Part shown: positions 43,706 through 51,776 of the stretch, one piece after another
Layout: every line of letters starts with the position of its first letter
How positions within the stretch are numbered: the stretch's first letter is position 1
From: Oscillospiraceae bacterium
GTDB taxonomy: Bacteria; Bacillota; Clostridia; Oscillospirales; Ruminococcaceae
DNA: 64,000 nt
Reading direction: 5' to 3'
Assembly (NCBI GenBank): GCA_017460955.1
Contig: JAFTZY010000048.1
Span: 80,614 to 144,613 of the forward strand
Position numbers and translations under genes: made by a program
Notes under the pieces: generated by a model
Databases searched by the model: none
Told to the model about the DNA's origin: nothing
Seen by the model: only the letters and a program-made list of their open reading frames with translations

Positions 43706-44896
43706 TTATTCCTGTGTTTCTTCCTCCTGGGGCGCAGGTCCGGTTTCTTCCTCGTCATTCTCTTCCTCCTGCACGGGCAGGGGTGCAAGGATGCAGTCCC
43801 CCGCATCCGCCGATGCCGGCACGGCACCGAGCCATTCGATGAGGCACGGGGCTTTGTCCGTCAGACCCGTCAGGATCTGTGCCTGTGCGCCCATGGACGG
43901 ATCGGCCGTTACGAGCAGCAGATCCAGCGTCTCCATCCCCTCCACGGCGGACAGGGCATCGCTGCGGCCGTCGAGCGCCTCGGCGCCGTCAATGCCGATC
44001 CAGAACGCGGCATCCGGTGCTGCCTCCTGCATGGCCCCGGCCACATCCATGAGTGCTGTATAGCGGTCGAGCGCTGTGCATCTGGCATCGAGCATGGCGG
44101 CATCGGACGACTTGAAGGGCGGGAACACCAGTCCCTCACACACAATGGTCTTAAAGCCCGCCTCGCCGATCTCCGCGGTGATGCTCGAGAGGTATTCCAG
44201 CGTCATATCGCTGAACGGGGACATCCACGGCACGCCCCCGTCATCGGGGGACGCATCGAGCCAGCGGTCGCCGGAGCCCGACAGGTGGTACGCCGTATCC
44301 GCATTGCTCTGCGGATAGTAGTGGTCCTCGAGTGCATTGATGACGGCAACGGGGGTATAGCCCTTGGCCTGCACGCTCGCATAGATCGACGAGAGCGGCA
44401 GAGCGGCCTGCACGGCCCCACTCCTTCCCGCATCGGGCAGGGAGGTGGCGTAGTACAGTCCTCCGCCCCTTGCCTTGAGCGGGATGAGCACATGGGTGGT
44501 ATCCGCGGGCAGCGCACCGAGCGCTTCCAGAAGCGCCGTTTCCGAGGTAAGGTCGGAGGTGGACAGCAGCGTTCCGTTGATCCCCCGGGAGACCGGTGCT
44601 TCCGTGGGGGGCTCGGTCTCGGGTACGGCCTCTGCATCCGGCGTCTCATCGACAGCTTGTGTCTCCTCCGGGAGCGGCGTCGTTTCCGCCGGCTGCGCCT
44701 CTTCTGGCGCTGCCAGCAGCTGCCGCTCCTGCAAAAAGCGCAGGACGGGACCGCCGGCACTGTATCCGACAAAGCCGACCACGCCGACCAGCAGGAGCGT
44801 CGTGATGACTGCGCCCGTGTTGCGCCGGAAGGTCCGCAGGCGCTCAAACCGGCTCTTTTCCCGGTAGATACGCCGTCCCTTGGGTTTGAGTTTCAT
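43706..44896 (-). CDS. Membrane-anchored putative glycoside hydrolase-like protein (DUF4015-like)
   Basis: 396 residues. A very basic N-terminus (about 30 residues), one membrane helix (VITTLLLVGVVGFVGYSAGG), a Glu/Thr/Pro-rich stalk (about 60-105), and a TIM-barrel-like extracytoplasmic domain in which THVLIPLKARGGGLYYATS, YTPVAVINALEDHYYP and PFSDMTLEYLSSITAEI resemble the DUF4015 putative glycoside hydrolases. A long acidic tail ends the protein. The family label is by eye. It is expressed between the Rnf-like genes and hprK, 40 bases before hprK; AGGAGAGGAGC precedes the ATG. Confidence 0.6.
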   Translation of the reverse strand: MKLKPKGRRIYREKSRFERLRTFRRNTGAVITTLLLVGVVGFVGYSAGGPVLRFLQERQLLAAPEEAQPAETTPLPEETQAVDETPDAEAVPETEPPTEAPVSRGINGTLLSTSDLTSETALLEALGALPADTTHVLIPLKARGGGLYYATSLPDAGRSGAVQAALPLSSIYASVQAKGYTPVAVINALEDHYYPQSNADTAYHLSGSGDRWLDASPDDGGVPWMSPFSDMTLEYLSSITAEIGEAGFKTIVCEGLVFPPFKSSDAAMLDARCTALDRYTALMDVAGAMQEAAPDAAFWIGIDGAEALDGRSDALSAVEGMETLDLLLVTADPSMGAQAQILTGLTDKAPCLIEWLGAVPASADAGDCILAPLPVQEEENDEEETGPAPQEEETQE

Positions 44897-44943
44897 AGAG
44901 TTGCTCCTCTCCTGTGTTTCCTTGTTCTTTTTTTCTCTGTCAT
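44893..44943 (-). CDS. Possible 16-residue basic leader peptide
   Basis: ATG at 44943 preceded by GGGGAGG (within a GGGGAGGTACCTCCCC palindrome) at good spacing; it encodes MTEKKRTRKHRRGATL and its TGA overlaps the ATG of the next gene. It could be a coupling peptide or chance. Confidence 0.25.
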   Translation of the reverse strand: MTEKKRTRKHRRGATL

Positions 44944-44964
44944 GGGGAGGTACCTCCCCGGTAT

Positions 44965-45597
44965 TTACTGAAAAATGGCGTACACGGCCATGGACAGCAC
45001 GCCCAGGAAGGCCAGCACTGCCGGGAATCCCCGGAAGGCAGCCGGGACCTCCCGGTTGTACAGACGGGCGCGCACGGCGGTGAGCAGCAGGGCTGTGAGC
45101 ACAAAGCCCAGTCCCATATGCAGTCCGAACAGCATCGCGCTCCACGGGCCGGTCACATGCAGATAGCTCCCGTCGTACCGGAGCATCTGCACGGCACCCG
45201 TGCGGTGCAGCGACACCGGGTCGAACGCCTTGTACAGTGTACCCATCACCGCGCAGTTGAATGCAGCCAGATGGATATATTTTTTATACGGGGCAAACCA
45301 CTGCTTCAACAATAGCTGCAAAAGCGCCAGCACAGTGAGATACAGCACACCGACCACAGCGGTGTACAGAAGCGGCAGTACAAGGCTGTACGGATACGCC
45401 GTCTCCTGAAGGTGCAAAAGCGTTGTCACACATGCCGTGCAAAGTGCGGCAAGGCCGGAAAACAGCGTCATCACCAATGCCAGTGCCGGCAGGCTCGAGC
45501 GGTTGCGGGTCGCTGCCATGAGCGTGCTCGTGCCGAGCGCACCGGACAGGACCAGATTCTCCGCAAGCAGGGAGATCCATGCGCCGATGAGGATCAC
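44965..45597 (-). CDS. RnfA-like membrane protein, cysteine-poor
   Basis: 210 residues, six hydrophobic segments. Start is GTG at 45597 with GGGAGG 9 bases ahead, overlapping the RnfE-like stop by 4. The RnfA/NqrE layout is visible: ENLVLSGALG (helix 1), KKYIHLAAFNCAVMG (helix 4), LLFGLHMGLGFVLTALLL, and AFRGFPAVLAFLGVLSMAV. In canonical subunits a Cys in helix 1 (in ICPFLG) and another in NCAVLG hold a membrane 2Fe-2S centre; here only the second remains. Together with the E- and D-like genes it forms a three-gene module without B, C or G partners. Confidence 0.75.
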   Translation of the reverse strand: MILIGAWISLLAENLVLSGALGTSTLMAATRNRSSLPALALVMTLFSGLAALCTACVTTLLHLQETAYPYSLVLPLLYTAVVGVLYLTVLALLQLLLKQWFAPYKKYIHLAAFNCAVMGTLYKAFDPVSLHRTGAVQMLRYDGSYLHVTGPWSAMLFGLHMGLGFVLTALLLTAVRARLYNREVPAAFRGFPAVLAFLGVLSMAVYAIFQ

Positions 45598-46196
45598 GGG
45601 GCATCGCCTCCCCTCTCGCGTGTGAGCACCCTGTAGAGCGCACACATGGCCGACAGCGTCACAAAGCCGCCGGCGGGGGTGCCGAACATGCGCATTACAA
45701 GCGGCATATCCACGATATGTCCGGCAACGCTGCCGTAGGCCAGAAGCTCCCGGACAAAGCCCGCTGCACAAGCGGCAAACGCAAAGCCCGCCGTGTGGAA
45801 CACAAGCGAGAGCAGCATGGGTCCGCGCTTCATGCGGTAGAAGGACAGCTCACTGTGCAGAACGATGAAGGAATTGACGGACAGCAGCGGCAGGTACAGT
45901 CCGTGTACGGCCGCATAGCTGTCGGGGGAGACATATTCGCACAAAAGCGCTGTGGGAATGTACAGCACGGCCGAGGTCAGGGCATACAGCACGACCCGGA
46001 CTGCATAGGGAAAGCGTCTGGGATAGAACGAGCCGATCAGGACGGTCAGCACCGTCATGCACGAAAATGCCAGCGACAGCAAAAGCGCCTTGCGCAGCGT
46101 ATCGCAGCACACCACGATCGGGGCAATGACCATTCCCTCGGACAGCACGGCATTGCGGACGAACAGTCCGTCCGTACTGCGGCGCTCATGCGTCAT
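45594..46196 (-). CDS. RnfE-like membrane protein, cluster cysteines replaced
   Basis: 200 residues, six membrane helices, start at 46196 after GGAGGAGG. The RnfE/NqrD pattern is present: NAVLSEGMVIAPIVVCCDTLRKAL, LYLPLLSVNSFIVL (canonical IPLIVVNCIILG), FVRELLAYGS, and MFGTPAGGFV near the end. The conserved Cys of VNC is Ser, and the LCP cysteine is missing (a CC pair lies further on), so the usual 2Fe-2S ligands are not preserved. Overlaps the D-like gene by 11 bases and the A-like gene by 4. Confidence 0.72.
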   Translation of the reverse strand: MTHERRSTDGLFVRNAVLSEGMVIAPIVVCCDTLRKALLLSLAFSCMTVLTVLIGSFYPRRFPYAVRVVLYALTSAVLYIPTALLCEYVSPDSYAAVHGLYLPLLSVNSFIVLHSELSFYRMKRGPMLLSLVFHTAGFAFAACAAGFVRELLAYGSVAGHIVDMPLVMRMFGTPAGGFVTLSAMCALYRVLTRERGGDAP

Positions 46197-47118
46197 GTGC
46201 CTGCACCTCCTCCTGCGTCTCCTCGGGCGGTGTATACAGGTACTGCTCGAGCATAGCGAGCGCACGCCATACCGGACAGGTCAGGATGACCGCGATGACG
46301 GGCGCGTATTCCAGCGTATATGTGACGCTCAATGTGACGCTCAATGCCCCCGTCAGGCCCCCTCCCACCAGGGCATAGATCCCCGTACACGGCATCACCG
46401 CGGGATCGCTTGCCAGAAAGAGGACGGTGAAGAGCGACATGCACACCGCCGTCATTTGCAGCGTATCGAGCCCGAAGCGCAGGCACACAGCCGTTGCTCC
46501 CATGAAATACCCGGGAACTGCGAACAGGTTCACGCCGCCGCGCAGCATCAGGATCACGAGCGCCACGGCAAGCAGCAGGATGAAACCCGTCCCCATGGGG
46601 CCGCGGACCGCACCGATGAGCACATCGGTCAGGCTCTCGTGGATGCTGCCGGTGGTCAGGAACGTCCGGCTCAGTGAGTCATCCAGGACGGCTGTGTGCC
46701 GGAACAGAGCGATCTTCTCGCCCGGCTCCGGAAAGCGCAGCACCTCCTGCGGCCAGCAGATCCTGGCAAACAGATACCCGAGTGCGGCGGGCGGGAAGAG
46801 CAGGTCATGCCGGCCGCCGAACAGATGCATCCCGAGTGCCACGCTCACGAGCACGGACAGCACCACGACCGAAAACGGCACGGTCGCCGGAAGCATCATG
46901 ACAAGCACCAGCGCCGAGGCGATCCCGGTCAGGTTCACTGCCCGGTAATGCCGTCTGCGCAGGAAGAGGCAGACAAGATCCACAGCAACTGCCGTGACAG
47001 CTGCCAGCGCATACACGGCAGCGGCACGGATGCCGTAGAAGCAGATGCTCACGGTCATAATGCCGGCGAGCACCGCCCAGTATTCGGCACTGCGCCGCAA
47101 TGGCGTCCTTTCCGTCAT
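46186..47118 (-). CDS. RnfD-like membrane protein without the FMN attachment motif
   Basis: 310 residues, about eight to ten helices. Matches to RnfD/NqrB include NLTGIASALVLVMMLPATVP, LFGGRHDLLFPPAALGYLFA, LTDVLIGAVRGPMGTGFILLL, INLFAVPGYFMGATAV-like sequence and FLASDPAVMPCTGIYALVGGGL. The (S/T)GAT motif whose Thr carries covalent FMN in RnfD/NqrB is not seen between LFRHTAVLDD and LTDVLIG. The ATG overlaps the rpe stop by 4 bases (47115-47118). Electron transfer by this protein is therefore doubtful or unusual. Confidence 0.75.
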   Translation of the reverse strand: MTERTPLRRSAEYWAVLAGIMTVSICFYGIRAAAVYALAAVTAVAVDLVCLFLRRRHYRAVNLTGIASALVLVMMLPATVPFSVVVLSVLVSVALGMHLFGGRHDLLFPPAALGYLFARICWPQEVLRFPEPGEKIALFRHTAVLDDSLSRTFLTTGSIHESLTDVLIGAVRGPMGTGFILLLAVALVILMLRGGVNLFAVPGYFMGATAVCLRFGLDTLQMTAVCMSLFTVLFLASDPAVMPCTGIYALVGGGLTGALSVTLSVTYTLEYAPVIAVILTCPVWRALAMLEQYLYTPPEETQEEVQAHDA

Positions 47119-47774
47119 ACGGCGTCACCGCCCGCACGCCGCAGGATGTCCACGGCGCTCTTCATATCCGTCTGCCGGAACAGATAGCTGCCGGATACCA
47201 GCACATTTGCACCCGCCCGTGCAGCCTCCGGTGCCGTGGCAGCGTCGATGCCGCCGTCCACCTGCACATCCACCGGCCTGTCACCGAGCAGTGCGCGGAC
47301 CTCACGGACCTTCTGCGTCATCTCCGGGATATAGCCCTGGCCGCCGAAGCCCGGCTCCACGGTCATCACAAGAAGCATATCCACCGCATCCAGAAACGGC
47401 AGCACGGCGCGTGCCGGTGTTGCCGGACGCAGGGCGAGTCCCGCCTGAACACCGGCACGGTGGATGGCATCGAGCGTCCGGAACGGGTCGCTCACGCTTT
47501 CAAGATGAAAGGTGATCCGGTCCGCGCCGTTTCCGGCAAATACGTCAACATACCGCAGGGGGTCCTGTATCATCAGATGCACATCCAGGTACAGTCCGCC
47601 CGCTCCCGCACATGCCTTCAGTACGGGTATGCCGAAGGAAATATTATCCACAAATATACCGTCCATCACATCGAAATGCAGCCAGTCCGCGCCGGATGCA
47701 CGCACTCGTCCGAGCTCGTCACCCAGATGCAGCAGATCCGCACTGAGAATGGAAGCAGCGATCTTCCGCTCCAT
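47115..47774 (-). CDS. rpe: Ribulose-phosphate 3-epimerase
   Basis: 219 residues. KIAASILSADLLHLGDEL, DVMDGIFV, LDVHLMI, TVEPGFGGQGYIPEM and VDGGIDAATAPEA carry the metal-binding His/Asp residues of the TIM barrel. It interconverts ribulose- and xylulose-5-phosphate. GGAGGTGACCG precedes the ATG at 47774. First gene of the long leftward operon that continues through the Rnf-like genes. Confidence 0.96.
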   Translation of the reverse strand: MERKIAASILSADLLHLGDELGRVRASGADWLHFDVMDGIFVDNISFGIPVLKACAGAGGLYLDVHLMIQDPLRYVDVFAGNGADRITFHLESVSDPFRTLDAIHRAGVQAGLALRPATPARAVLPFLDAVDMLLVMTVEPGFGGQGYIPEMTQKVREVRALLGDRPVDVQVDGGIDAATAPEAARAGANVLVSGSYLFRQTDMKSAVDILRRAGGDAV

Positions 47775-47799
47775 ACGGTCACCTCCGAAAAGCCTGATA

Positions 47800-47849
47800 C
47801 CGGTGCATCCCGCACCGGCGCACGGGCTGCGGCACATACCGAGGCCCGT
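47800..47849 (-). promoter_or_regulatory. Two hairpins in the rpe leader
   Basis: CCGGTGC/GCACCGG (47800-47818) and ACGGGC/GCCCGT (47822-47849) fold in the roughly 85-base leader of rpe. No known riboswitch consensus was recognised. Confidence 0.35.
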
Positions 47850-47865
47850 TGAAACACACATCTTT

Positions 47866-47894
47866 ATTATACCATATCCCCCGGCGCTTGTCAA
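47866..47894 (-). promoter_or_regulatory. Promoter of the rpe operon
   Basis: Minus-strand TTGACA (47889-47894), 17-base spacer, TATAAT (47866-47871); perfect consensus. Confidence 0.85.
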
Positions 47895-47904
47895 TGCACA
47901 GAGC

Positions 47905-47938
47905 ACAAAGAAAATCCGCAGACAAATCGTCTGCGGAT
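47905..47938 (-). terminator. Terminator of the cohesin-lipoprotein/GGDEF-like pair
   Basis: ATCCGCAGAC/GTCTGCGGAT, 10-bp stem, 5-base loop, then TTTCTTTG on the minus strand, 18 bases past the stop at 47956. Confidence 0.85.
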
Positions 47939-47955
47939 CGATAAGCGTATTTGCA

Positions 47956-48678
47956 TCACAGCACCGGCAATCCGGAACGGACAGTGCCGACCTCATAGGC
48001 AAGGTCGAACAGCGCTGCCTCATGGATTCCCAGGAAGGTATTGCGGATGCGGTTGGCCGCCTGATGGCCGCCATCATCGTCGGCATCCATCAGAAGCACG
48101 AGCATCTGCGCGGCACCGCATTCCGTAAAGACATCGTTGCGGCGCAGAGTGAGCTGCACGGCATTGCCCAGCTGCGCACACGCCTGCGCAAGCGCCTCCT
48201 CCGGGGGCGTTTCCCCGAAACGGGGCCGCAGCGTGAGCAGCATGGTCTGCACATCCTGACGGCTGCGCTCACAGAGCTTTTCCGCGAACCGGTAGATGCT
48301 CACAAAGCTCTCGTAGGTCACATACAGAGCGCCGTCTGCGACAGCATTTTCAAGTGCTGCCTGATAATCGAGCAGTCGGAGCGTCCCGCTCTTCCCCAGC
48401 ACCGAGTGTACGGCGTCCCACAGCGCCTGGGGACGGCAGGAGAGCGCCGTCGTGTGGAGCATGGCATACCCCTCCTCCGTTTTACCGAGCACAAGCATCG
48501 GCACGCCGGGATAGCGGACCGCCAGTGACTGCGCCATGGAAACCGTCTGCGTCCGGCGCACCATCACCACGATGAGCTCCGGTGACGCCTCGTCCGGCTC
48601 GAATGCCTCCACGGCCTCCGAAAAGGCGCGGGCATCCTCCGGATCCTCCGTCCACAAATAGATCCGTCGTGTTTCCAT
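47956..48678 (-). CDS. Receiver-like plus degenerate GGDEF-like protein
   Basis: 240 residues starting METRRIYLW. The first 110 residues look like a divergent response-regulator receiver or P-loop-less alpha/beta domain (IYLWTEDPEDARAF, PELIVVMV, GVPMLVLG). The C-terminal half (about 120-240) has the shape of a GGDEF domain: LTLRRNDVFTECGAAQMLVLLMDADDDGGHQAANRIR, where ECGAAQM stands in place of GGDEF, so no cyclase activity is expected. It may be a c-di-GMP receptor or a scaffold. Its start lies 4 bases behind the cohesin-lipoprotein stop, with a weak ribosome site, implying coupled translation. Confidence 0.6.
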   Translation of the reverse strand: METRRIYLWTEDPEDARAFSEAVEAFEPDEASPELIVVMVRRTQTVSMAQSLAVRYPGVPMLVLGKTEEGYAMLHTTALSCRPQALWDAVHSVLGKSGTLRLLDYQAALENAVADGALYVTYESFVSIYRFAEKLCERSRQDVQTMLLTLRPRFGETPPEEALAQACAQLGNAVQLTLRRNDVFTECGAAQMLVLLMDADDDGGHQAANRIRNTFLGIHEAALFDLAYEVGTVRSGLPVL

Positions 48679-48682
48679 GAAC

Positions 48683-49789
48683 TCAATCAGCGTTGTAGCT
48701 GACAGTGTTATTGAAGTCATCACCGCCGTAGCTGTCCACCAGCTTCATGGCGTTGACATCATACTGGATGTCGATGATGAAGCCGCAGAAGCCCGGGTTG
48801 TTGGCCAGATCGATCACGACCGTTGCGGTATCGCCCTGCTTGGCAGTGGTGCTGTTGACCTTCAGGGAGAAATCACTTGTGGACATATCGGGCTGGGAAG
48901 CGGCATCCACGCCGACAGCGACCTCGCCGTTGATGATCTCGGGGGTGTACTGCACCTCTTCCCAGCTGGCAATATCGGTCTTGGCAATGGTCACCGGATA
49001 GCTGCCGTCCGGAATGTCCTCAGCGACCTCAAATTCCAGTACGAGGAACTCGCCCTCGAAGAAATAGTCGGCCTGACGGGTCATGTCCAGCCACCATGCC
49101 TTGCAGGTGTCGTAGGTGGCGCTGTAGCCGCTCGTATTGCCCTTGTCATCGATGTCGATGCGTCCGTCGGAGGGCTGCTCATCGGAGGAGCTGCCGCCGT
49201 CATCGGGCTTGGAATCGGCTGCGCTGTCCGCTGCCTGGGGCTCCTCCCCGTCATCACCGGCGGGTGCATCCGCCGCAGAATCGGCTGCAGAATCGGCCGA
49301 CGCGGCATCGGAGCTCGTGTCGCTCTTTCTGACAACGACGATCTCGGTCTGGACATTGCCCTCGTCGTCCTTAACGGGCTCGCCGTTGTCATCGACCACG
49401 ATCACGACCTCGGTCGTCTCCTCTGCGTCACCGGCTGCGTCATCCGGCCGGCTCACATCGGCATCGGAATCCGTGCCGGCATCGGAATCGGTCTGGGCGT
49501 CCTTCTTGGAATCGGTCTTGGAGTCGGTCTTGGAATCCGTCTTGCTGTTCTCCTCGTTCGGCTCGGCGTCCTCACCGCCCTCGGTCACGTCCTCCACAGG
49601 GCCGTAGCCGACCTGGAAGGTCAGATCCTGCTTTGACTTTTCCAGGATCTCCTGTGCCTCTTCAGGGCTGACAGTCCCCTGCTCGACCGTCGAGCTGTCG
49701 CCGTCCTGCCCGCTGCTGCATCCGAAGCCTGCAACGGCCATGGCCGCAACCAGTGAAATCACAATTACTTTTTTCATGAGCTCTTTCAT
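48683..49789 (-). CDS. Lipoprotein with low-complexity stalk and permuted cohesin-like domain
   Basis: 368 residues. The ATG at 49789 follows AAGGAAG. The lipoprotein signal ends AGFGC with Cys24. Residues about 75-215 are a Ser/Asp/Ala/Lys stalk including repeats of SKTD. The C-terminal 160 residues look like a cohesin with its halves swapped: first the distal half (FEGEFLVLEFEVAEDIPDG, SYPVTI, INGEVAVG), then the proximal half (FSLKVNSTTAKQGDTATVVI, NPGFCGFIIDIQYD, MKLVDSYGGDDF). In cohesins the order is the reverse. It would be displayed on the cell surface, where it could bind dockerin proteins such as the one at 5261-6754. A truncated two-cohesin protein is the alternative. Confidence 0.65.
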   Translation of the reverse strand: MKELMKKVIVISLVAAMAVAGFGCSSGQDGDSSTVEQGTVSPEEAQEILEKSKQDLTFQVGYGPVEDVTEGGEDAEPNEENSKTDSKTDSKTDSKKDAQTDSDAGTDSDADVSRPDDAAGDAEETTEVVIVVDDNGEPVKDDEGNVQTEIVVVRKSDTSSDAASADSAADSAADAPAGDDGEEPQAADSAADSKPDDGGSSSDEQPSDGRIDIDDKGNTSGYSATYDTCKAWWLDMTRQADYFFEGEFLVLEFEVAEDIPDGSYPVTIAKTDIASWEEVQYTPEIINGEVAVGVDAASQPDMSTSDFSLKVNSTTAKQGDTATVVIDLANNPGFCGFIIDIQYDVNAMKLVDSYGGDDFNNTVSYNAD

Positions 49790-49852
49790 GATCATCTTCC
49801 TTCCTCTTTTCAGAAATGGCAATTATTTCATAACGCCCCTATCATCTGTTAT

Positions 49853-49881
49853 ATTATACACGGTTTTCTACAGAATGTCAA
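49853..49881 (-). promoter_or_regulatory. Promoter of the cohesin-like lipoprotein gene
   Basis: Minus-strand TTGACA (49876-49881), 17-base spacer, TATAAT (49853-49858); perfect consensus. Confidence 0.85.
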
Positions 49882-49920
49882 GTACAAGAATATGCCATTT
49901 GGTTGCAAAATGCTTGCAAT

Positions 49921-51618
49921 TCAGTGACAGTCCGCCTCCGGGAACACCTTCGCAAGGTACTTGTTCTGCCGCAGCTTCGGCACGATCCGGTCATAGGCGA
50001 TGCAGATGCCATAGGCGGCAAAGCCCATCATCAGGATGAAATAGGGCATCGCATACTGGGACTTGGCCTCGGAGAGCATATGGTACATCACGCCGCCCAG
50101 GATGACCAGCGGCACGCTCATGCTCAGGAAATCCCTGTTTTTCAGCGCCGCTGCCACGCCGAGGAACACCCCGGCAAAGATGAGCTGCGCATACAGGTCC
50201 ATCCAGCGCTCGGTGCCGGACTGCCAGTCCCCGCAGATCTTGGCTGCGATCGGGCCCTTGTCCTCGTACTGGCGGCGCACCTGGTTGTTCCAGATGCTCT
50301 GGTAGGTGGTCTCGTTCCACTGGGAGACGAATTTCCGGGCGAAGAAATCATTGGCATACTGCGGGTTTTCCCGGAAATAGGCAAGTCTGTCCCGGATATT
50401 CTGCCGGGAGGCTGCCGCGGCGGCATCCGGATCAAAGCCGTAGGTCTCGAAATTTCCCACCGTGCTCGAGGCGCGGTACCAGCCCGGTCCCGTATCCGGG
50501 AAGGTCGGCTCGTTGAGGCCCATGGCAAACCAGGAAATGAAGGGCACCTGCTCCTCCAGATCCATGCCGCTGCGGCGCTCATACATGTACTTGACCATCG
50601 GGGACAGGGAGACGGTGAGCAGCACGCCGGCTACAAGGAGGATGCCGTCCCGGAGGAGCTGCTTTTTGCGGGAGAACAGCTTCACGAAGGCAATGCACAC
50701 CATCGCCACGAGTGTGATGCTGTAATTGGACTTGATGAGCACGGCCAGTGCGATGCACAGGACCGACAGGATCCCGCACCAGAGCTTGTCCTTCTTGAAA
50801 TACACGATCTCCAGATACAGCGCCCAGACGGCAAAGCAGAGCCCGGGCAGGATGCCGTAGAGGAAGGTGCAGAAAATGATGGGCTGGGCCCCGAAGGCCA
50901 GCAGGAACACCGTCAGATGGCGCACGCGCTGGTCCTTGAATACGGTATGGTTGATGAGCACAAGTCCCGCATAGGTGCCTGCCAAGAACACGGCGTTGAG
51001 CGTTTCGATGAACAGCGGACGCTCGACAGTGCCGAACAGGCCGGCGATGCGGATGAGGATCTCGGTGAAGAACACATACCCGAGCTGGAAGGAATAGTTG
51101 CGGAAATACCGCCCCTCCAGTGCGCTGAAATCGCCCTTGGCAAAGCCCATGGCAGCGCCGGTGACCATGCTCGAGTCCTCGGAGGGAGCGACCATGGAGG
51201 AGTTCACCCAGACCGCACCGAGCAAAATCGTCCAGGCGGAGAGGAATACGAGCTCCGCCCAGAGCGGGAGCTTTTTGAGATAGGGCATCACAAGGAAGCA
51301 CACAAGGCCGCACAGGCAGAGCATGAAAAGATTGGCCAGTACGTTGTCGTTGTGGTAGACGACCGTTTCCAGGCCCTCCTTGATGCGCATGACGGAGGTG
51401 TCCACGTCGCCGCCCTCCGGCACGATCTGCATGCCCGTTGTGTGCAGCAGGCTGCATACGGACAACAGCCCCATGACAAACACCATGAGGACACTGATGA
51501 CAAGCCGTGCAAAGGCTTCAAACCGCGGCTCCTTCACCTCTTCTGCCGCGGGCTGCGGCGGGGCCTCCGGCGGGGCAGGCTGGACATTGGACGGGGCACT
51601 GCGTTTTTTCTTTGACAT
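49921..51618 (-). CDS. Large multi-pass membrane protein, glycosyltransferase-C-like
   Basis: 565 residues. A Pro/Ala-rich cytoplasmic N-terminus (about 1-40), then about 11 hydrophobic segments and an extracytoplasmic region (about 370-450) with WYRASSTVGNFETYG and ARKFVSQWNETTYQSIW. The layout resembles GT-C fold membrane glycosyltransferases or their uncharacterised Firmicute relatives that use lipid-linked sugars; no definite catalytic motif was recognised. AAGGAAGGG precedes the ATG at 51618. Monocistronic, with its own promoter. Confidence 0.65.
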   Translation of the reverse strand: MSKKKRSAPSNVQPAPPEAPPQPAAEEVKEPRFEAFARLVISVLMVFVMGLLSVCSLLHTTGMQIVPEGGDVDTSVMRIKEGLETVVYHNDNVLANLFMLCLCGLVCFLVMPYLKKLPLWAELVFLSAWTILLGAVWVNSSMVAPSEDSSMVTGAAMGFAKGDFSALEGRYFRNYSFQLGYVFFTEILIRIAGLFGTVERPLFIETLNAVFLAGTYAGLVLINHTVFKDQRVRHLTVFLLAFGAQPIIFCTFLYGILPGLCFAVWALYLEIVYFKKDKLWCGILSVLCIALAVLIKSNYSITLVAMVCIAFVKLFSRKKQLLRDGILLVAGVLLTVSLSPMVKYMYERRSGMDLEEQVPFISWFAMGLNEPTFPDTGPGWYRASSTVGNFETYGFDPDAAAAASRQNIRDRLAYFRENPQYANDFFARKFVSQWNETTYQSIWNNQVRRQYEDKGPIAAKICGDWQSGTERWMDLYAQLIFAGVFLGVAAALKNRDFLSMSVPLVILGGVMYHMLSEAKSQYAMPYFILMMGFAAYGICIAYDRIVPKLRQNKYLAKVFPEADCH

Positions 51619-51655
51619 GATCGATCCCTTCCTTTCCGGAATGCATAGGCAGTTT

Positions 51656-51684
51656 ATTATAGCACATGCACTCCGGTTTGTCAA
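51656..51684 (-). promoter_or_regulatory. Promoter of the GT-C-like membrane protein gene
   Basis: Minus-strand TTGACA (51679-51684), 17-base spacer, TATAAT (51656-51661). Confidence 0.85.
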
Positions 51685-51776
51685 GGCGCTGCGCCCGGAT
51701 GCGCCCGGTTTTTGACACGATTCGACAGAAAACAGATACATTTTTTGTCTAATATGACGAATCTTGGCGGAATCAA

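Noticed and set aside
49360..49600. Repeats in the lipoprotein stalk, considered as a CRISPR or satellite array
   Set aside because: They are in-frame codon repeats of Ser-Lys-Thr-Asp type in a coding stalk, without regular spacers. No CRISPR array was seen in the window.
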